From the NCBI GenBank assembly GCA_963803265.1, contig CAWDLZ010000012.1, forward strand, positions 379,498-443,497: a stretch of DNA of 64,000 nucleotides, given 5' to 3'. The stretch comes from CAIKMD01 sp963803265. GTDB lineage: Bacteria; Pseudomonadota; Alphaproteobacteria; ATCC43930; CGMCC-115725. Positions 8,741 to 16,734 of the stretch are shown here, one piece after another; within the stretch, counting starts at the first letter, position 1; each line of letters opens with the position of its first letter. The notes below the pieces were generated by a model. That model saw only the letters and a program-made list of their open reading frames with translations. It did not search any database and was not told the DNA's origin. The translations under genes were made by a program, and so were the position numbers.

Positions 8741-8911
8741 TCAACGCTCTCGGGAACGCGCTTCGATCTCGGCGATTTCCGCCTCATCCACGAGAATCGT
8801 TCTCAAATAAATTTCCGTCAGCTCCGCGCTTACGCCTTCGCGCAGATAACCGCGGTAAAGCGCCACGCGTCGGCGCAGAATTTCCGCTTCTTGCCGGCTG
8901 CGGTTCGACAC
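8741..8911 (-). CDS. Small conserved-looking protein, 56 aa
   Basis: An unannotated small gene in the gap between the globin and the Rieske ferredoxin, antisense to both. Starting from GTG 8911, with AAGGTGG about 6 nt upstream, it encodes 56 residues beginning MSNRSRQEAEIL and ending EIEARSRER. The sequence is helical and charged (RRRVALYRGYLREGV, then LTEIYLRTILVDEAEIAEIE), resembling the many short helical proteins of Hyphomicrobiales that have no assigned function. It has no signal peptide or metal motif. No better plus-strand gene competes for this space. Confidence 0.55.
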   Translation of the reverse strand: MSNRSRQEAEILRRRVALYRGYLREGVSAELTEIYLRTILVDEAEIAEIEARSRER

Positions 8912-9062
8912 GAGGCCCCACCTTGGAACATGGCGGGCGATGTTCGGAGGAAACGCCTCCGGACCATATAAGCAATACTACGTATAGACCCCGATTCCTC
9001 CCTTGGGGGACGGTGACGGGCGGCAACAGCCTGCGAATTGCGGAAGAGGGGAAGCGCGAGAC

Positions 9063-9428
9063 ATGGCCGAAATCTTGGTCTGCAAGGAGGGCGAGCTGGG
9101 CGAGGGCGCGGTTCGCGTCGTGACATCCGGCACCGCCGAAATCGGCGTGATCCGCCACGGCGGAAAATATTACGCTTACCGCAATCATTGCCCGCATCAG
9201 GGCGGGCCGGTGTGCGAGGGCGTGAGAATGCCGGCGGTCCTCGACATCATCGCGCCGGACCGCACCTTTCTGCACCAGGATTTCGATACCAACGACATGC
9301 ATATCGTCTGCCCCTGGCACTCCTACGAGTTCCATCTCGAGACCGGAGTCAGCGTCTGCGACGGGAAGATACGGCTAAAAAAATTCGACGTCGTCGAGAA
9401 GAACGGGGCGGTCTATGTCGACGCCTGA
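9063..9428 (+). CDS. Rieske [2Fe-2S] ferredoxin
   Basis: A 121-residue soluble Rieske protein that would pass electrons to a ring-hydroxylating oxygenase. Both cluster half-motifs are present: CPHQGGP at about residue 43 and CPWHSYEF at about residue 84, a wider gap than the usual 15-17 residues because of an insert around APDRTFLHQDFDTND. Such inserts occur in Rieske ferredoxin-like subunits related to assimilatory nitrite reductase small chains. It is the first gene of a plus-strand cluster with a 113-aa protein (14-nt overlap), an amidohydrolase and a Rieske oxygenase. No ferredoxin reductase is nearby. Confidence 0.9.
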   Translation: MAEILVCKEGELGEGAVRVVTSGTAEIGVIRHGGKYYAYRNHCPHQGGPVCEGVRMPAVLDIIAPDRTFLHQDFDTNDMHIVCPWHSYEFHLETGVSVCDGKIRLKKFDVVEKNGAVYVDA

Positions 9429-9756
9429 GGAACGCACGACGCAGATCGAAGCTCTCGCGGGCGAAGTTGTTGCCATCTTCAGCGACGTGCTGAAAGAAGA
9501 TGCCCTGGGCGACGTGCCGGATGATGCGCTTGGACAGCTTTTTTCCAGCGTATTGCGGCTTTACGCCGCCAAGGTCGAAGCCGGCAACCTGCCGCGCGCC
9601 TTCGCCCGCGGCAGCGGAATTACCGCAACCGATGCGCTGATCGGCTGCACGGCGATCTTGCAGGCGACCGACATCAAGTTGTTCGATCTCGGGCACTGGC
9701 AGTCGATGACGACGATCGGCAAGCACAACCCCGAAGACGATTTCCCCGCTGCGTAG
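9415..9756 (+). CDS. Conserved-looking hypothetical protein, 113 aa
   Basis: A 113-residue soluble protein not recognised as a known family. Its start overlaps the end of the Rieske ferredoxin gene by 14 nt, indicating translational coupling. It is mostly helical and acidic, with a central FSSVLRLYAAKVEAG segment and a C-terminal LIGCTAILQATDIKLFDLGHWQSM. No cofactor motif or signal peptide is visible. Its place between a ferredoxin and an amidohydrolase suggests a small accessory subunit of the oxygenase or decarboxylase, but this is inference from position only. Confidence 0.8.
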   Translation: MSTPEERTTQIEALAGEVVAIFSDVLKEDALGDVPDDALGQLFSSVLRLYAAKVEAGNLPRAFARGSGITATDALIGCTAILQATDIKLFDLGHWQSMTTIGKHNPEDDFPAA

Positions 9757-9783
9757 CCGCGGCCAGGCCAGGAGGAAGGTTTC

Positions 9784-11013
9784 ATGGACACCGTTAGCTA
9801 CCGCGATTTGTCGGTCGAGGAGTTCGACACGACCACTTTGCTGCACCACGCCAACGAGCAGGCGGTGCAACGCCGCTACGAGGATTTCCTCATCGTCGAT
9901 ATCGATGGGCACCACTACGAGACGCTCTCCTTCAAGGAGATCTGCGATTACATCGAGGATCCGGTGATGCGGAGCCAGGCGAAGTATCAGGGCTTCGGGG
10001 GCGGCGGCATCACGACCCCGAGCGGCTCCTATCAGGAGTTGAGCGGGCGGGTCACGCGCTATGCCGGCAGGAGCAAGGAAAAGACGCCGGCGACGACGAC
10101 GACGCGCGACATCACCATCACCAAGCGCTGGATGGACGCGATCGGCATCGACCAGGTCTGCATGTTCCCGACGCCGATGCTGAGCCTTGGCCTCACGCCG
10201 CGACCCGAAGTAGAGGTGGCATTGGCGCGCGCCTATAATCGCTGGCTATGCGAGGCGGTTCTGGCGCACGAACCGCGGATAAAATCCTCGCTCTATCTGC
10301 CGCTCAACGATCCCGAGGCGACCTATCAGATGGTCAAGGATTTCGGCGGCAAGAAAGGCGTGATCGGCTTCACCATCTGCTCGCCCCATTACAAGGCGGT
10401 GTACGACAACGCCTATTGCAAGACGTATGCCCTCATCGAGGAAATGGGCTTGCCGCTCGTCTATCACGGCGCTTTCGCCTGGGGCCAGGACAAGAGCATC
10501 TCGCTATGCAACCGCTTTCTCGCGGTTCATGCGCTGGGCTTCAGCTGGTTCAACATCCTTCACTGCACCAACTGGCTCTGCAACGGCATGCCCGAACGCT
10601 TCCCGAAATTGAAGGTGGTCTGGGTCGAGAGCGGCCTCGCTTGGATTCCGTTCCTGATGCAGCGTCTCGACAACGAATACATGATGCGCAGCTCGGAAGT
10701 GCCGTTGCTAAGGCGCCGGCCCTCGGAATATATGCGCGAATTCTACTACACGACCCAGCCGATGGAGATGGTGCAGAACCGCGAAGCGCTCGAATTGACC
10801 TTCAAGATGATCAACGCGGAGACCCAGTTGCTCTACGCATCGGATTATCCGCACTGGGACATGGATCTGCCGAGCACGATCTACGACCTGCCGTTCCTGA
10901 CCGAGGCCGCCAAGCGCAATATCCTGGGCGGCAACTCGAGGCGCCTTTTCAATCTCGATCCGATTCTCTCCGAAACCAAGACGAAACGGCTTGCTCAGCA
11001 CGCGGCTCGATAA
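9784..11013 (+). CDS. Amidohydrolase-2 (ACMSD/LigW-like) family protein, copy A
   Basis: A 409-residue TIM-barrel metal-dependent enzyme of the family containing ACMSD, gamma-resorcylate and 5-carboxyvanillate decarboxylases. Seen motifs are the N-terminal metal site IVDIDGHHYE, a histidine in LPLVYHGAFAW, FNILHCTNWLCNGMPERFPK, and the catalytic aspartate in YASDYPHWDMD near the C-terminus. Members hydrolyse C-C/C-N bonds or decarboxylate aromatic acids without oxygen. A close paralogue lies at 30,027-31,265. The gene starts 27 nt after the 113-aa protein (AGGAGG 6 nt before ATG) and precedes a Rieske oxygenase, so decarboxylation of an aromatic carboxylate is plausible but unproven. Confidence 0.9.
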   Translation: MDTVSYRDLSVEEFDTTTLLHHANEQAVQRRYEDFLIVDIDGHHYETLSFKEICDYIEDPVMRSQAKYQGFGGGGITTPSGSYQELSGRVTRYAGRSKEKTPATTTTRDITITKRWMDAIGIDQVCMFPTPMLSLGLTPRPEVEVALARAYNRWLCEAVLAHEPRIKSSLYLPLNDPEATYQMVKDFGGKKGVIGFTICSPHYKAVYDNAYCKTYALIEEMGLPLVYHGAFAWGQDKSISLCNRFLAVHALGFSWFNILHCTNWLCNGMPERFPKLKVVWVESGLAWIPFLMQRLDNEYMMRSSEVPLLRRRPSEYMREFYYTTQPMEMVQNREALELTFKMINAETQLLYASDYPHWDMDLPSTIYDLPFLTEAAKRNILGGNSRRLFNLDPILSETKTKRLAQHAAR

Positions 11014-11037
11014 GGCCGGCGCAAGGGAACGGCAATC

Positions 11038-11221
11038 GTGGAGCAGATAGACATCTATCAGAAACTGGCGGCCAAATGGCTTGAGATCGCTCGGGAAGTC
11101 CGGCTTCCCGCGCTCAAGCAGTGCTACCGGTCGCGCGCGCTTCGCTATCGCAGGCTCGCCGCGACGCTCGAAGGCCGCGCCGCGCCGCAGCGAGCTTCTC
11201 CGGCGCGGCACGGCGATGTAG
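11038..11221 (+). CDS. Short helical protein with uncertain 3' end
   Basis: From GTG 11038 a helical sequence begins MEQIDIYQKLAAKWLEIARE and continues through LPALKQCYRSRALRYRRLAATLEGRA, the pattern of short 'YxxLAxxWxxLA' proteins common in Hyphomicrobiales. In the literal frame no stop comes before 11,829, deep inside the next gene. A one-base shift would end it at TAG 11,219-11,221, giving about 60 residues and leaving room for the Rieske oxygenase start at 11,240. Given the other single-base shifts in the window, that is the preferred reading. Function unknown. Confidence 0.45.
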
Positions 11222-11239
11222 CAGGTGGAAAGGCCGGCG

Positions 11240-12530
11240 ATGTTCACCTCCGAGGACAACGACGTGCTTTCCCATGTCGGCCCCGGAACGCCGATGGGCG
11301 CGTTGTTTCGGCGCTACTGGCTTCCTGCGCTTCTGTCGCGCGAGCTCGAGGCCAATGGTGCGCCGGTGCGGGTGCGGCTGGTCGGCGAGGATTTGATTGC
11401 GTTCCGCGACAGCGAGGGCCGGGTCGGTCTGCTCGCCGAGAATTGTCCGCATCGCGGGGCGTCGCTCTATTTCGCCAAGAACGACGATTGCGGCCTCAGG
11501 TGCTGGTATCATGGCTGGAAATTCGACATCGAGGGCAAATGCCTCGACATGCCGAACGAGCCGCCGCAGACTCAGTTCAAGGACCGGATCAGGCAGCTCG
11601 CCTATCCATGCATCGAGCGCAACGGCGTGGTGCTGACCTATATGGGCCCGGCGGACAAGAAGCCGGGCCTGCCCGAGCTCGAATGGCTGCTCGTGCCCGA
11701 GAATCAGGTCTATGTCTCGAAGCGGCTCCAGCAATGTCACTGGTTGCAGGGCTTGGAAGGCGATATCGATTCGGCGCATGTCGGCTTCCTCCATGGCGTC
11801 GAGACGATCCGCCGCGCGACCGAGCATGACATGACCGCCTCGCGCGATTGGCTGGCCAAGGACGCCCACCCGCAACTCGAGGTCGTGCAGCGGCCGAACG
11901 GGCTGCTGCAAGGGGCGCGCCGCGAGGCCGACGAGAAGAATTTTTACTGGCGCATCGGGGGGTGGCTTCTCCCCTGCTTCAGCGTCCTCCCGGGCTTTCC
12001 GGGCGATACGCCCTTGGGCGGCCATGCCTGGGTTCCGGTCGATGAACACCAAGTGTGGACCTTCGGCGTCTCGTGGCATCCGCAGCGGCCGCTGAGCGCG
12101 CGGGAAGCTCCAATTCTTCCACGAGGGAACGCCGACCGGCATCCACTCGACGATGATCCCCGGCAGCTTTACGGCCAAGCGCAATAAGACCAATGGCTAT
12201 GCCGATCCGGAAGCGCCGGCCGCGAAGCAGCCCTGGCAGCGGATCACGATCTTCCAGGACCAGGACACCGCGATCACCGAAAGCATGGGCTGGGATTTCG
12301 ACCGGTCGAAGGAATGTCTTGGCAGTACCGATGTCGTCATCGTCAACGCGCGTCGGCGCCTCCTCGCCGCGGCGCGCGAGCTTCAGCAGGGCAAGGACCC
12401 TCCCACCGACCCCAAGGGTTACCGGATGCGGGGCCTATGCTGCGTGCTGCCGCGCGATACGCCGTCTTGGGCGAACGCCGTCGCCGACGCGATCGACGCG
12501 CGGCCAGAGACCTTCCGTCCCTCGATCTGA
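11240..12530 (+). CDS. Rieske aromatic oxygenase, phthalate-dioxygenase/LigX type, one frameshift
   Basis: Oxygenase component of a ring-hydroxylating or O-demethylating system, about 429 residues after correction. The Rieske domain shows NCPHRGASLYF (residue ~70) and CWYHGWKFD; the catalytic domain has the 2-His-1-carboxylate region GDIDSAHVGFLHG. The C-terminal part (FHEGTPTGIHSTMIPGSF, then WDFDRSKECLGSTD) is in the next frame; the shift lies near 12,106 and corresponds to one extra base. The family includes phthalate 4,5-dioxygenase and the LigXa demethylase. ATG 11,240 is preceded by GGAAAGG. The ferredoxin at 9063 is its likely electron donor. Confidence 0.87.
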
Positions 12531-12877
12531 AGGCGTCGCAGCCCGGATCGATCGCCCGCTGTTTCGCATCCGCCATTAGAATCGGCCAAACCCGCTAGAG
12601 CGACATCCGCGCAAGTCGAAAACTTTTTCGTCACCCCGCGCACGCGGGGGTCCAGAAACGTCCGCTTTCGCGGGCATGACGAGAAAGAAAGTAGGACCTC
12701 CCGATTCGGTTCGATCGGATACCGCTTTAGTTGAGCGGCCGGCAGACGTATGTCTCTCGTCGGCGCGGAACCGGGCTCTCGCTTTCGCAACCGATGTTTC
12801 GCCGTCACGCCAGGTCCAGCCGAGTCGCCCGGCCCTCGAAGTGGCAGCCGAAGTGCTTCTGGATCGGATGGTCTCTA
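12531..12877. other. Intergenic region holding a dispersed palindromic repeat
   Basis: About 350 nt between the convergent Rieske oxygenase and alpha/beta hydrolase genes. Apart from the repeat unit at 12,629-12,690 no gene or promoter is convincing; open frames here are short and compositionally random. Confidence 0.5.
12629..12690. repeat. REP-like palindromic intergenic repeat, copy 1
   Basis: CGTCACCCCGCGcaCGCGGGGG followed by ...CGCGGGCATGACGAGAA matches in layout and sequence the unit at 60,053-60,126. In translation it gives the familiar 'SSCPRKRA' shadow peptide seen at alphaproteobacterial REP-like repeats. It sits between two convergent genes, where it may also act as a bidirectional terminator. 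Confidence 0.6.
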
Positions 12878-13687
12878 TCAGCCGGCGGCGCGGAACTCGA
12901 GAAATGACCGAAGCACACCGGCGCATTGTCGGGCATGGGAGAACGGAAGCCCGTGGCGCGCATGGCCGAAAACGTTGAGCTCCGCGTTAGGCAGGAGCCG
13001 GTGAAGTTCGGCCACGATCGGCACCGGAATGAATGGGCTGCCGTCGGGATGCAGCAGCAGCGTCGGGCAGACGATCTCCCTCAGTCTCGGCGCGAGGTCG
13101 GTGCCGATCAGGACGCCGAGGGCATTCAGGATGGATTCGCGCGGCCATTCTTCCTGTTGGGCGGCGAACCACGCCCGCCGCTCCGGGGAGAGCGCATCGT
13201 CATGAAAGCGGTCGCGCATGAATGCTTCGGACCAGCCCTTCACGCCGCCTTCGTCGAGCTGACCCCGCCAGACCTCGACGCGCTGGATCGATGCGCCAAG
13301 ATGGGCGCCGTTGCTCACGGTGAGCGTGGCGATCCGACCCGGCCGCGCCAGCGCGGCGGCCAACGCAATCGTGCCGCCGATCGATTCGCCCACCAGATGG
13401 AAGCGCGTCAGGCCCGCCGCGTCGGCAACGGCAAAGAGGTCATCGACCAGCACGTCGAGCGACCATTTGAAATCCGCCGCTGGAACGTGCGATCGGCCGC
13501 AGCCGCGCATGTCGAAGGCGACCAAACGATAGCGGTCGGCCAACACGACCTGCCAGTCTGCCCAGATTTCGGCGCGGGCACCGATACCGTGATGGAACAG
13601 GATCGGGTCGCCCGCGGATTGCCAGGGCGCGACCTGGTCGACAATCTGGTAGTGCAAACCACCGTGTTCTGTCGCGGCGAGAGGCAT
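12878..13687 (-). CDS. Alpha/beta hydrolase
   Basis: A 269-residue alpha/beta-hydrolase fold enzyme. The oxyanion-hole motif is in ILFHHGIGA, the nucleophile elbow is GESIGG (serine at about residue 100), the acid follows in LLLHPDGSPF and the catalytic histidine is near the end in FGHARHGLPFSHA. It resembles 3-oxoadipate enol-lactonases and C-C bond hydrolases of aromatic meta-cleavage. ATG 13,687 is used, with AAAGG about 9 nt upstream; longer frames upstream are compositionally implausible. The substrate is not identifiable. It faces the Rieske oxygenase tail-to-tail. Confidence 0.87.
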   Translation of the reverse strand: MPLAATEHGGLHYQIVDQVAPWQSAGDPILFHHGIGARAEIWADWQVVLADRYRLVAFDMRGCGRSHVPAADFKWSLDVLVDDLFAVADAAGLTRFHLVGESIGGTIALAAALARPGRIATLTVSNGAHLGASIQRVEVWRGQLDEGGVKGWSEAFMRDRFHDDALSPERRAWFAAQQEEWPRESILNALGVLIGTDLAPRLREIVCPTLLLHPDGSPFIPVPIVAELHRLLPNAELNVFGHARHGLPFSHARQCAGVLRSFLEFRAAG

Positions 13688-14058
13688 GCAAATACCTTTC
13701 AATTTTATATCCTGTGCGGCTCGGCGGCCCGGTTGACCTCGGCCCACTTCGTGCGATCCGCGACGATGGGGACATGCAACTAATAGGTCGAGCCCATCAT
13801 CGTGTCCACGCCGCGGCCGATGAAAGCCCGAGTCCGCGCCCGCCGGATGCGGGCTATGGTATAGAAAAGGTCCGGGAAGAGGCAGACGCGCGGCGCGATG
13901 GCGGCGAGGAGCTGGCGCGGATCGACACTTCGCTCGATGAGGCCTACGAAAAGGGCGGCCAGGAAGCGTGACGCTTCTCTTGACGCCGGCCGCGCTCGCG
14001 CTCACCGGCCGGGTGCTGCCCACCGACGCGGGCTTCGTCTTCACTTAAAGAGGCCATC
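13688..14058. other. Intergenic stretch with possible gene remnant
   Basis: About 370 nt without an intact gene. On the minus strand an open stretch from about 14,000 to the TAG at 13,780-13,782 reads FLAALFVGLIERSVDP ... FIGRGVDTMMGSTY and looks protein-like but has no start codon. The plus strand offers the in-register antisense reading ending LDEAYEKGGQEA. One of the two may be the tail of a decayed gene; I cannot decide which. AAAGAGG just before 14,059 is the ribosome-binding site of the next gene. Confidence 0.35.
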
Positions 14059-15510
14059 ATGGACGACACGGCACTGCGAGACCTTCCGGTCGATCTTTAC
14101 ATCGGCGGCACTTGGCGCGAGGCGACGAATGGCGGCCGCTTCGAGGTCATCGATCCGGCGACCGAGCGCGTCCTCGCCGCCGTCGCCAACGGAACGGTCG
14201 CCGACGCCGAGGCCGCGGTCGACGCCGCGGCGAGGGCCTTTCCCGCTTGGGCGGCGCGGGCGCCGCGCGAGCGCGGCGAAATCCTGCGCAAGGCCGATGA
14301 GCTGTTCGTCGCCGAGAAAGAGCGCTTTGCGCGGCTGATGACGCTCGAGAACGGCAAGGCACTGGTCGATTCGCGCGCCGAGGCCGCCTACGCCGCGGAA
14401 TTCTTCCGCTGGTACTCCGAGGAGGCCGTGCGCAACCTCGGCCAGGTCTCGCGCGCGCCCTCCACCGGCGCCCGCATCCTCGTGCAACACAAGCCCGCCG
14501 GCATCGCCGTGCTGGTGACGCCGTGGAACTTCCCGGCGGCGATGGGCACGAGGAAGATCGCGCCCGCGCTCGCGGCAGGCTGCACCGTGATCCTCAAGCC
14601 TGCCTCGGAAACGCCGCTCACCATGCTGGCGCTGATGGGCGTTCTCGAAAAGGCCGGCGTGCCGCCGGGCGTGGTCAACCTCCTGCCGTCGCGGCGATCC
14701 GGCGCGGTGGTCGACGCGATGCTGCGCGACCCGCGCGTGCGCATCGTATCCTTCACCGGCTCGACCGAGGTCGGGCGCAAATTGCTGCATTCTGCGGCCG
14801 ACAACGTCGTCAGTCCGCGGATGGAACTGGGCGGCAACGCGCCGTTCCTGGTATTCGAGGACGCCGACATCGACGCCGCGGTCGAGGGCGCGATGATCGC
14901 CAAGATGCGCAACATGGGCGAGGCCTGCACCGCGGCCAACCGCTTCTATGTGCATGACGCGGTTCACGATGCCTTCGTCGGGAAATTCGCCGCCAGGATG
15001 ATGGCGCTGAAAGTCGGCAACGGGCTCGAGGAGGGGGTCGCGGTCGGGCCGCTCGTCAACGCCGACACGCGCGACAAGCTCGAAATCCTGGTCGAGGACG
15101 CAACCAGGCGCGGCGCGCGCGTGGTCACGGGCGGGAAGCGGATCGACGGTCCGGGCTTCTTCTACCCGCCGACCGTGCTGACGGATGTCCCGCAGGGCGC
15201 CCGGTGTCTTGCCGAGGAAATCTTCGGGCCGGTCGCGCCCATCCAGCGCTTCCGCTCCGAGGAAGAGGCGATCGAGCGCGCCAACGCGACCGAATACGGC
15301 CTCGTCTCGTATCTCTACACGCGCGATTTGAGCCGAGGCCTCAGAGTGAGCGAGCGGCTCGAAGCCGGCATGATCGGCTTGAACCGCGGCGTCGTTTCCG
15401 ATCCGGCGGCGCCGTTCGGCGGCGTGAAGCAGTCGGGCCTCGGCCGCGAGGGCGCCCATGAGGGATTGATGGAGTTTCTCGAGACCCAGTACGTCTCGGT
15501 CTCGTGGTAG
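14059..15510 (+). CDS. gabD: NAD(P)-dependent succinate-semialdehyde dehydrogenase-like aldehyde dehydrogenase
   Basis: A 483-residue aldehyde dehydrogenase closest in pattern to GabD-type semialdehyde dehydrogenases. Visible signatures are VTPWNFPAAMGTRKIAPALAAG (cofactor region), FTGSTEVGRKL, the general base in MELGGNAPF, the catalytic cysteine in GEACTAANRF and the C-terminal PFGGVKQSGLGREG. It oxidises a semialdehyde to the acid, an endpoint of many ring- or side-chain catabolic routes. The start ATG has AGAGG 8 nt upstream. It is convergent with, and 2 nt from, a GntR/FCD regulator. The exact aldehyde is unknown, so the symbol is by family resemblance. Confidence 0.9.
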   Translation: MDDTALRDLPVDLYIGGTWREATNGGRFEVIDPATERVLAAVANGTVADAEAAVDAAARAFPAWAARAPRERGEILRKADELFVAEKERFARLMTLENGKALVDSRAEAAYAAEFFRWYSEEAVRNLGQVSRAPSTGARILVQHKPAGIAVLVTPWNFPAAMGTRKIAPALAAGCTVILKPASETPLTMLALMGVLEKAGVPPGVVNLLPSRRSGAVVDAMLRDPRVRIVSFTGSTEVGRKLLHSAADNVVSPRMELGGNAPFLVFEDADIDAAVEGAMIAKMRNMGEACTAANRFYVHDAVHDAFVGKFAARMMALKVGNGLEEGVAVGPLVNADTRDKLEILVEDATRRGARVVTGGKRIDGPGFFYPPTVLTDVPQGARCLAEEIFGPVAPIQRFRSEEEAIERANATEYGLVSYLYTRDLSRGLRVSERLEAGMIGLNRGVVSDPAAPFGGVKQSGLGREGAHEGLMEFLETQYVSVSW

Positions 15511-15512
15511 CT

Positions 15513-16271
15513 TCAGCCGCCGCGGCGATTGGGGCCGGGCCAGCGCGTCACGGCGACGAGGCGGGTGCCGGTGTCGTCGTTTGTCCCGCCGTTCTCGCGC
15601 CGGGGCAGGAGGGCGACCCTCGTTGCGGCGCTGCAAGCCGATTCGATGTGCCGCCGCGTCGCCCGACGCGCCGCTGCCGGCTTCTTGGCGCGAATCGCGG
15701 CGAGAACATCCGCGATCTGGTGCACGCATTGCCCGCGCCAGCCGATATCCATGAGCGCTTGCGCGCGCAGGAAATTGAGCCGCGAGACCAGCGCGTTGAC
15801 GAGCCCGATGAGCACGTCGTTGCCGCAACGATCCGAGATGGCGCCGAAGAACGAGTTGGTGACGTTTAGCTGCTCGACCGGGTTCTTGGCGCGCAGCGCC
15901 TGCCTGAGCCGCGCCAGGATGGTCGCGAGCCGCGCGATGTCCTCGGCGGCGGCGAGCTGCGCGAAGCGATGGACCGCCTCGCCGATGAGCAGCGCCCAGA
16001 CCTCGTGGATTTCCTCGATCTCCCTCTCGCCGAGCTTCGCCACCGACGGGCCGCGATTGGGCATCAGCTCGATCAGCCGCTCGGCTTCGAGCGCGCGCAG
16101 CGCCTCGCGCAGCGAGGCCCGGCTGACGCCGAGGTCCTGACAGAGATCGGCCTCGATCAGCTTTTGCCCGGGCCGCAAATCGCCGGCCATGATGGCGCCG
16201 CGCAGGCGGCGCACGCAGGTTTCGATGACTGTCATCGGGTGTCGGGCGGATGCGTACTCGGCGGCTTTCAT
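15513..16271 (-). CDS. GntR family transcriptional regulator, FCD subfamily
   Basis: A 252-residue regulator. The winged helix lies near residues 15-80 (LIEADLCQDLGVSRASLREAL is the recognition helix region) and the FCD domain follows (HEVWALLIGEAVHRFAQLAAAED, then NVTNSFFGAISDRCGN). It lacks the full histidine set of metal-binding FCD domains. ATG 16,271 is used; ATG 16,235 is an alternative. The gene is tail-to-tail with the aldehyde dehydrogenase and faces away from the amidase relic and flavin hydroxylase, so either could be its target. Confidence 0.87.
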   Translation of the reverse strand: MKAAEYASARHPMTVIETCVRRLRGAIMAGDLRPGQKLIEADLCQDLGVSRASLREALRALEAERLIELMPNRGPSVAKLGEREIEEIHEVWALLIGEAVHRFAQLAAAEDIARLATILARLRQALRAKNPVEQLNVTNSFFGAISDRCGNDVLIGLVNALVSRLNFLRAQALMDIGWRGQCVHQIADVLAAIRAKKPAAARRATRRHIESACSAATRVALLPRRENGGTNDDTGTRLVAVTRWPGPNRRGG

Positions 16272-16402
16272 CCCATTATCTCGGCGGAAGATCCGCCGGA
16301 TGATCGGCGGCAGGACATTGGTTTCTCCGCGCCCGCAAGATAGGGCCTCGCGGCCGCCGCGCGCAACGCGCAACGCAGGCGAGGCCGCGCGACTTCCTCG
16401 TC

Positions 16403-16729
16403 ATGCGTTTCCGAGCGCGGCGCCTCTGGGATAAGCGCGCGCGGCTGCGCGCTCCATCGCGCCCTTCTCGCAAGGTCGATGGCTTCGTCACTTTTGCCCA
16501 TATCGGCCCCGGCCAAAAGGGTCTGCCCAATGTCGGGATGCCGTGATACAACGACGCCTCCTCGGCGATCGGCGCGCCGACCTCCAACCTGCCGGTGCTG
16601 ATGGTCGAAGAGGTACCCCTGGGCGTGCAGATCACGGGCTTTGCAGGTCAAGACGAGGATTTGGCCGCCATGGCGCGCTGGCTGCTGGAGGCGTGCCGCG
16701 TGCCCTTAATCGGCGCCGGCGGCGCTTGA
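16403..16729 (+). pseudogene. Amidase (GatA/AtzF-like) C-terminal relic with in-frame stop
   Basis: The plus strand encodes an amidase-signature-family C-terminus: DGFVTFAHIGPGQKGLPNVGMP, a TGA at 16,544-16,546, then YNDASSAIGAPTSNLPVL and PLGVQITGFAGQDEDLAAMARWLLEA. In intact relatives the stop position is the tryptophan of a P-W-Y-N motif, so a TGG to TGA change fits. The catalytic Ser-Ser-Lys part is absent, and upstream of about 16,470 the match fades, so this is a 5'-truncated remnant. Its TGA end lies 8 nt before the GTG start of the flavin hydroxylase gene. Confidence 0.7.
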
Positions 16730-16734
16730 CCGCC

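Noticed and set aside
14041..15828. A 595-codon minus-strand frame across the aldehyde dehydrogenase
   Set aside because: It is codon-register antisense to gabD, with low-complexity His/Arg/Glu composition; the plus-strand gene has all ALDH motifs.
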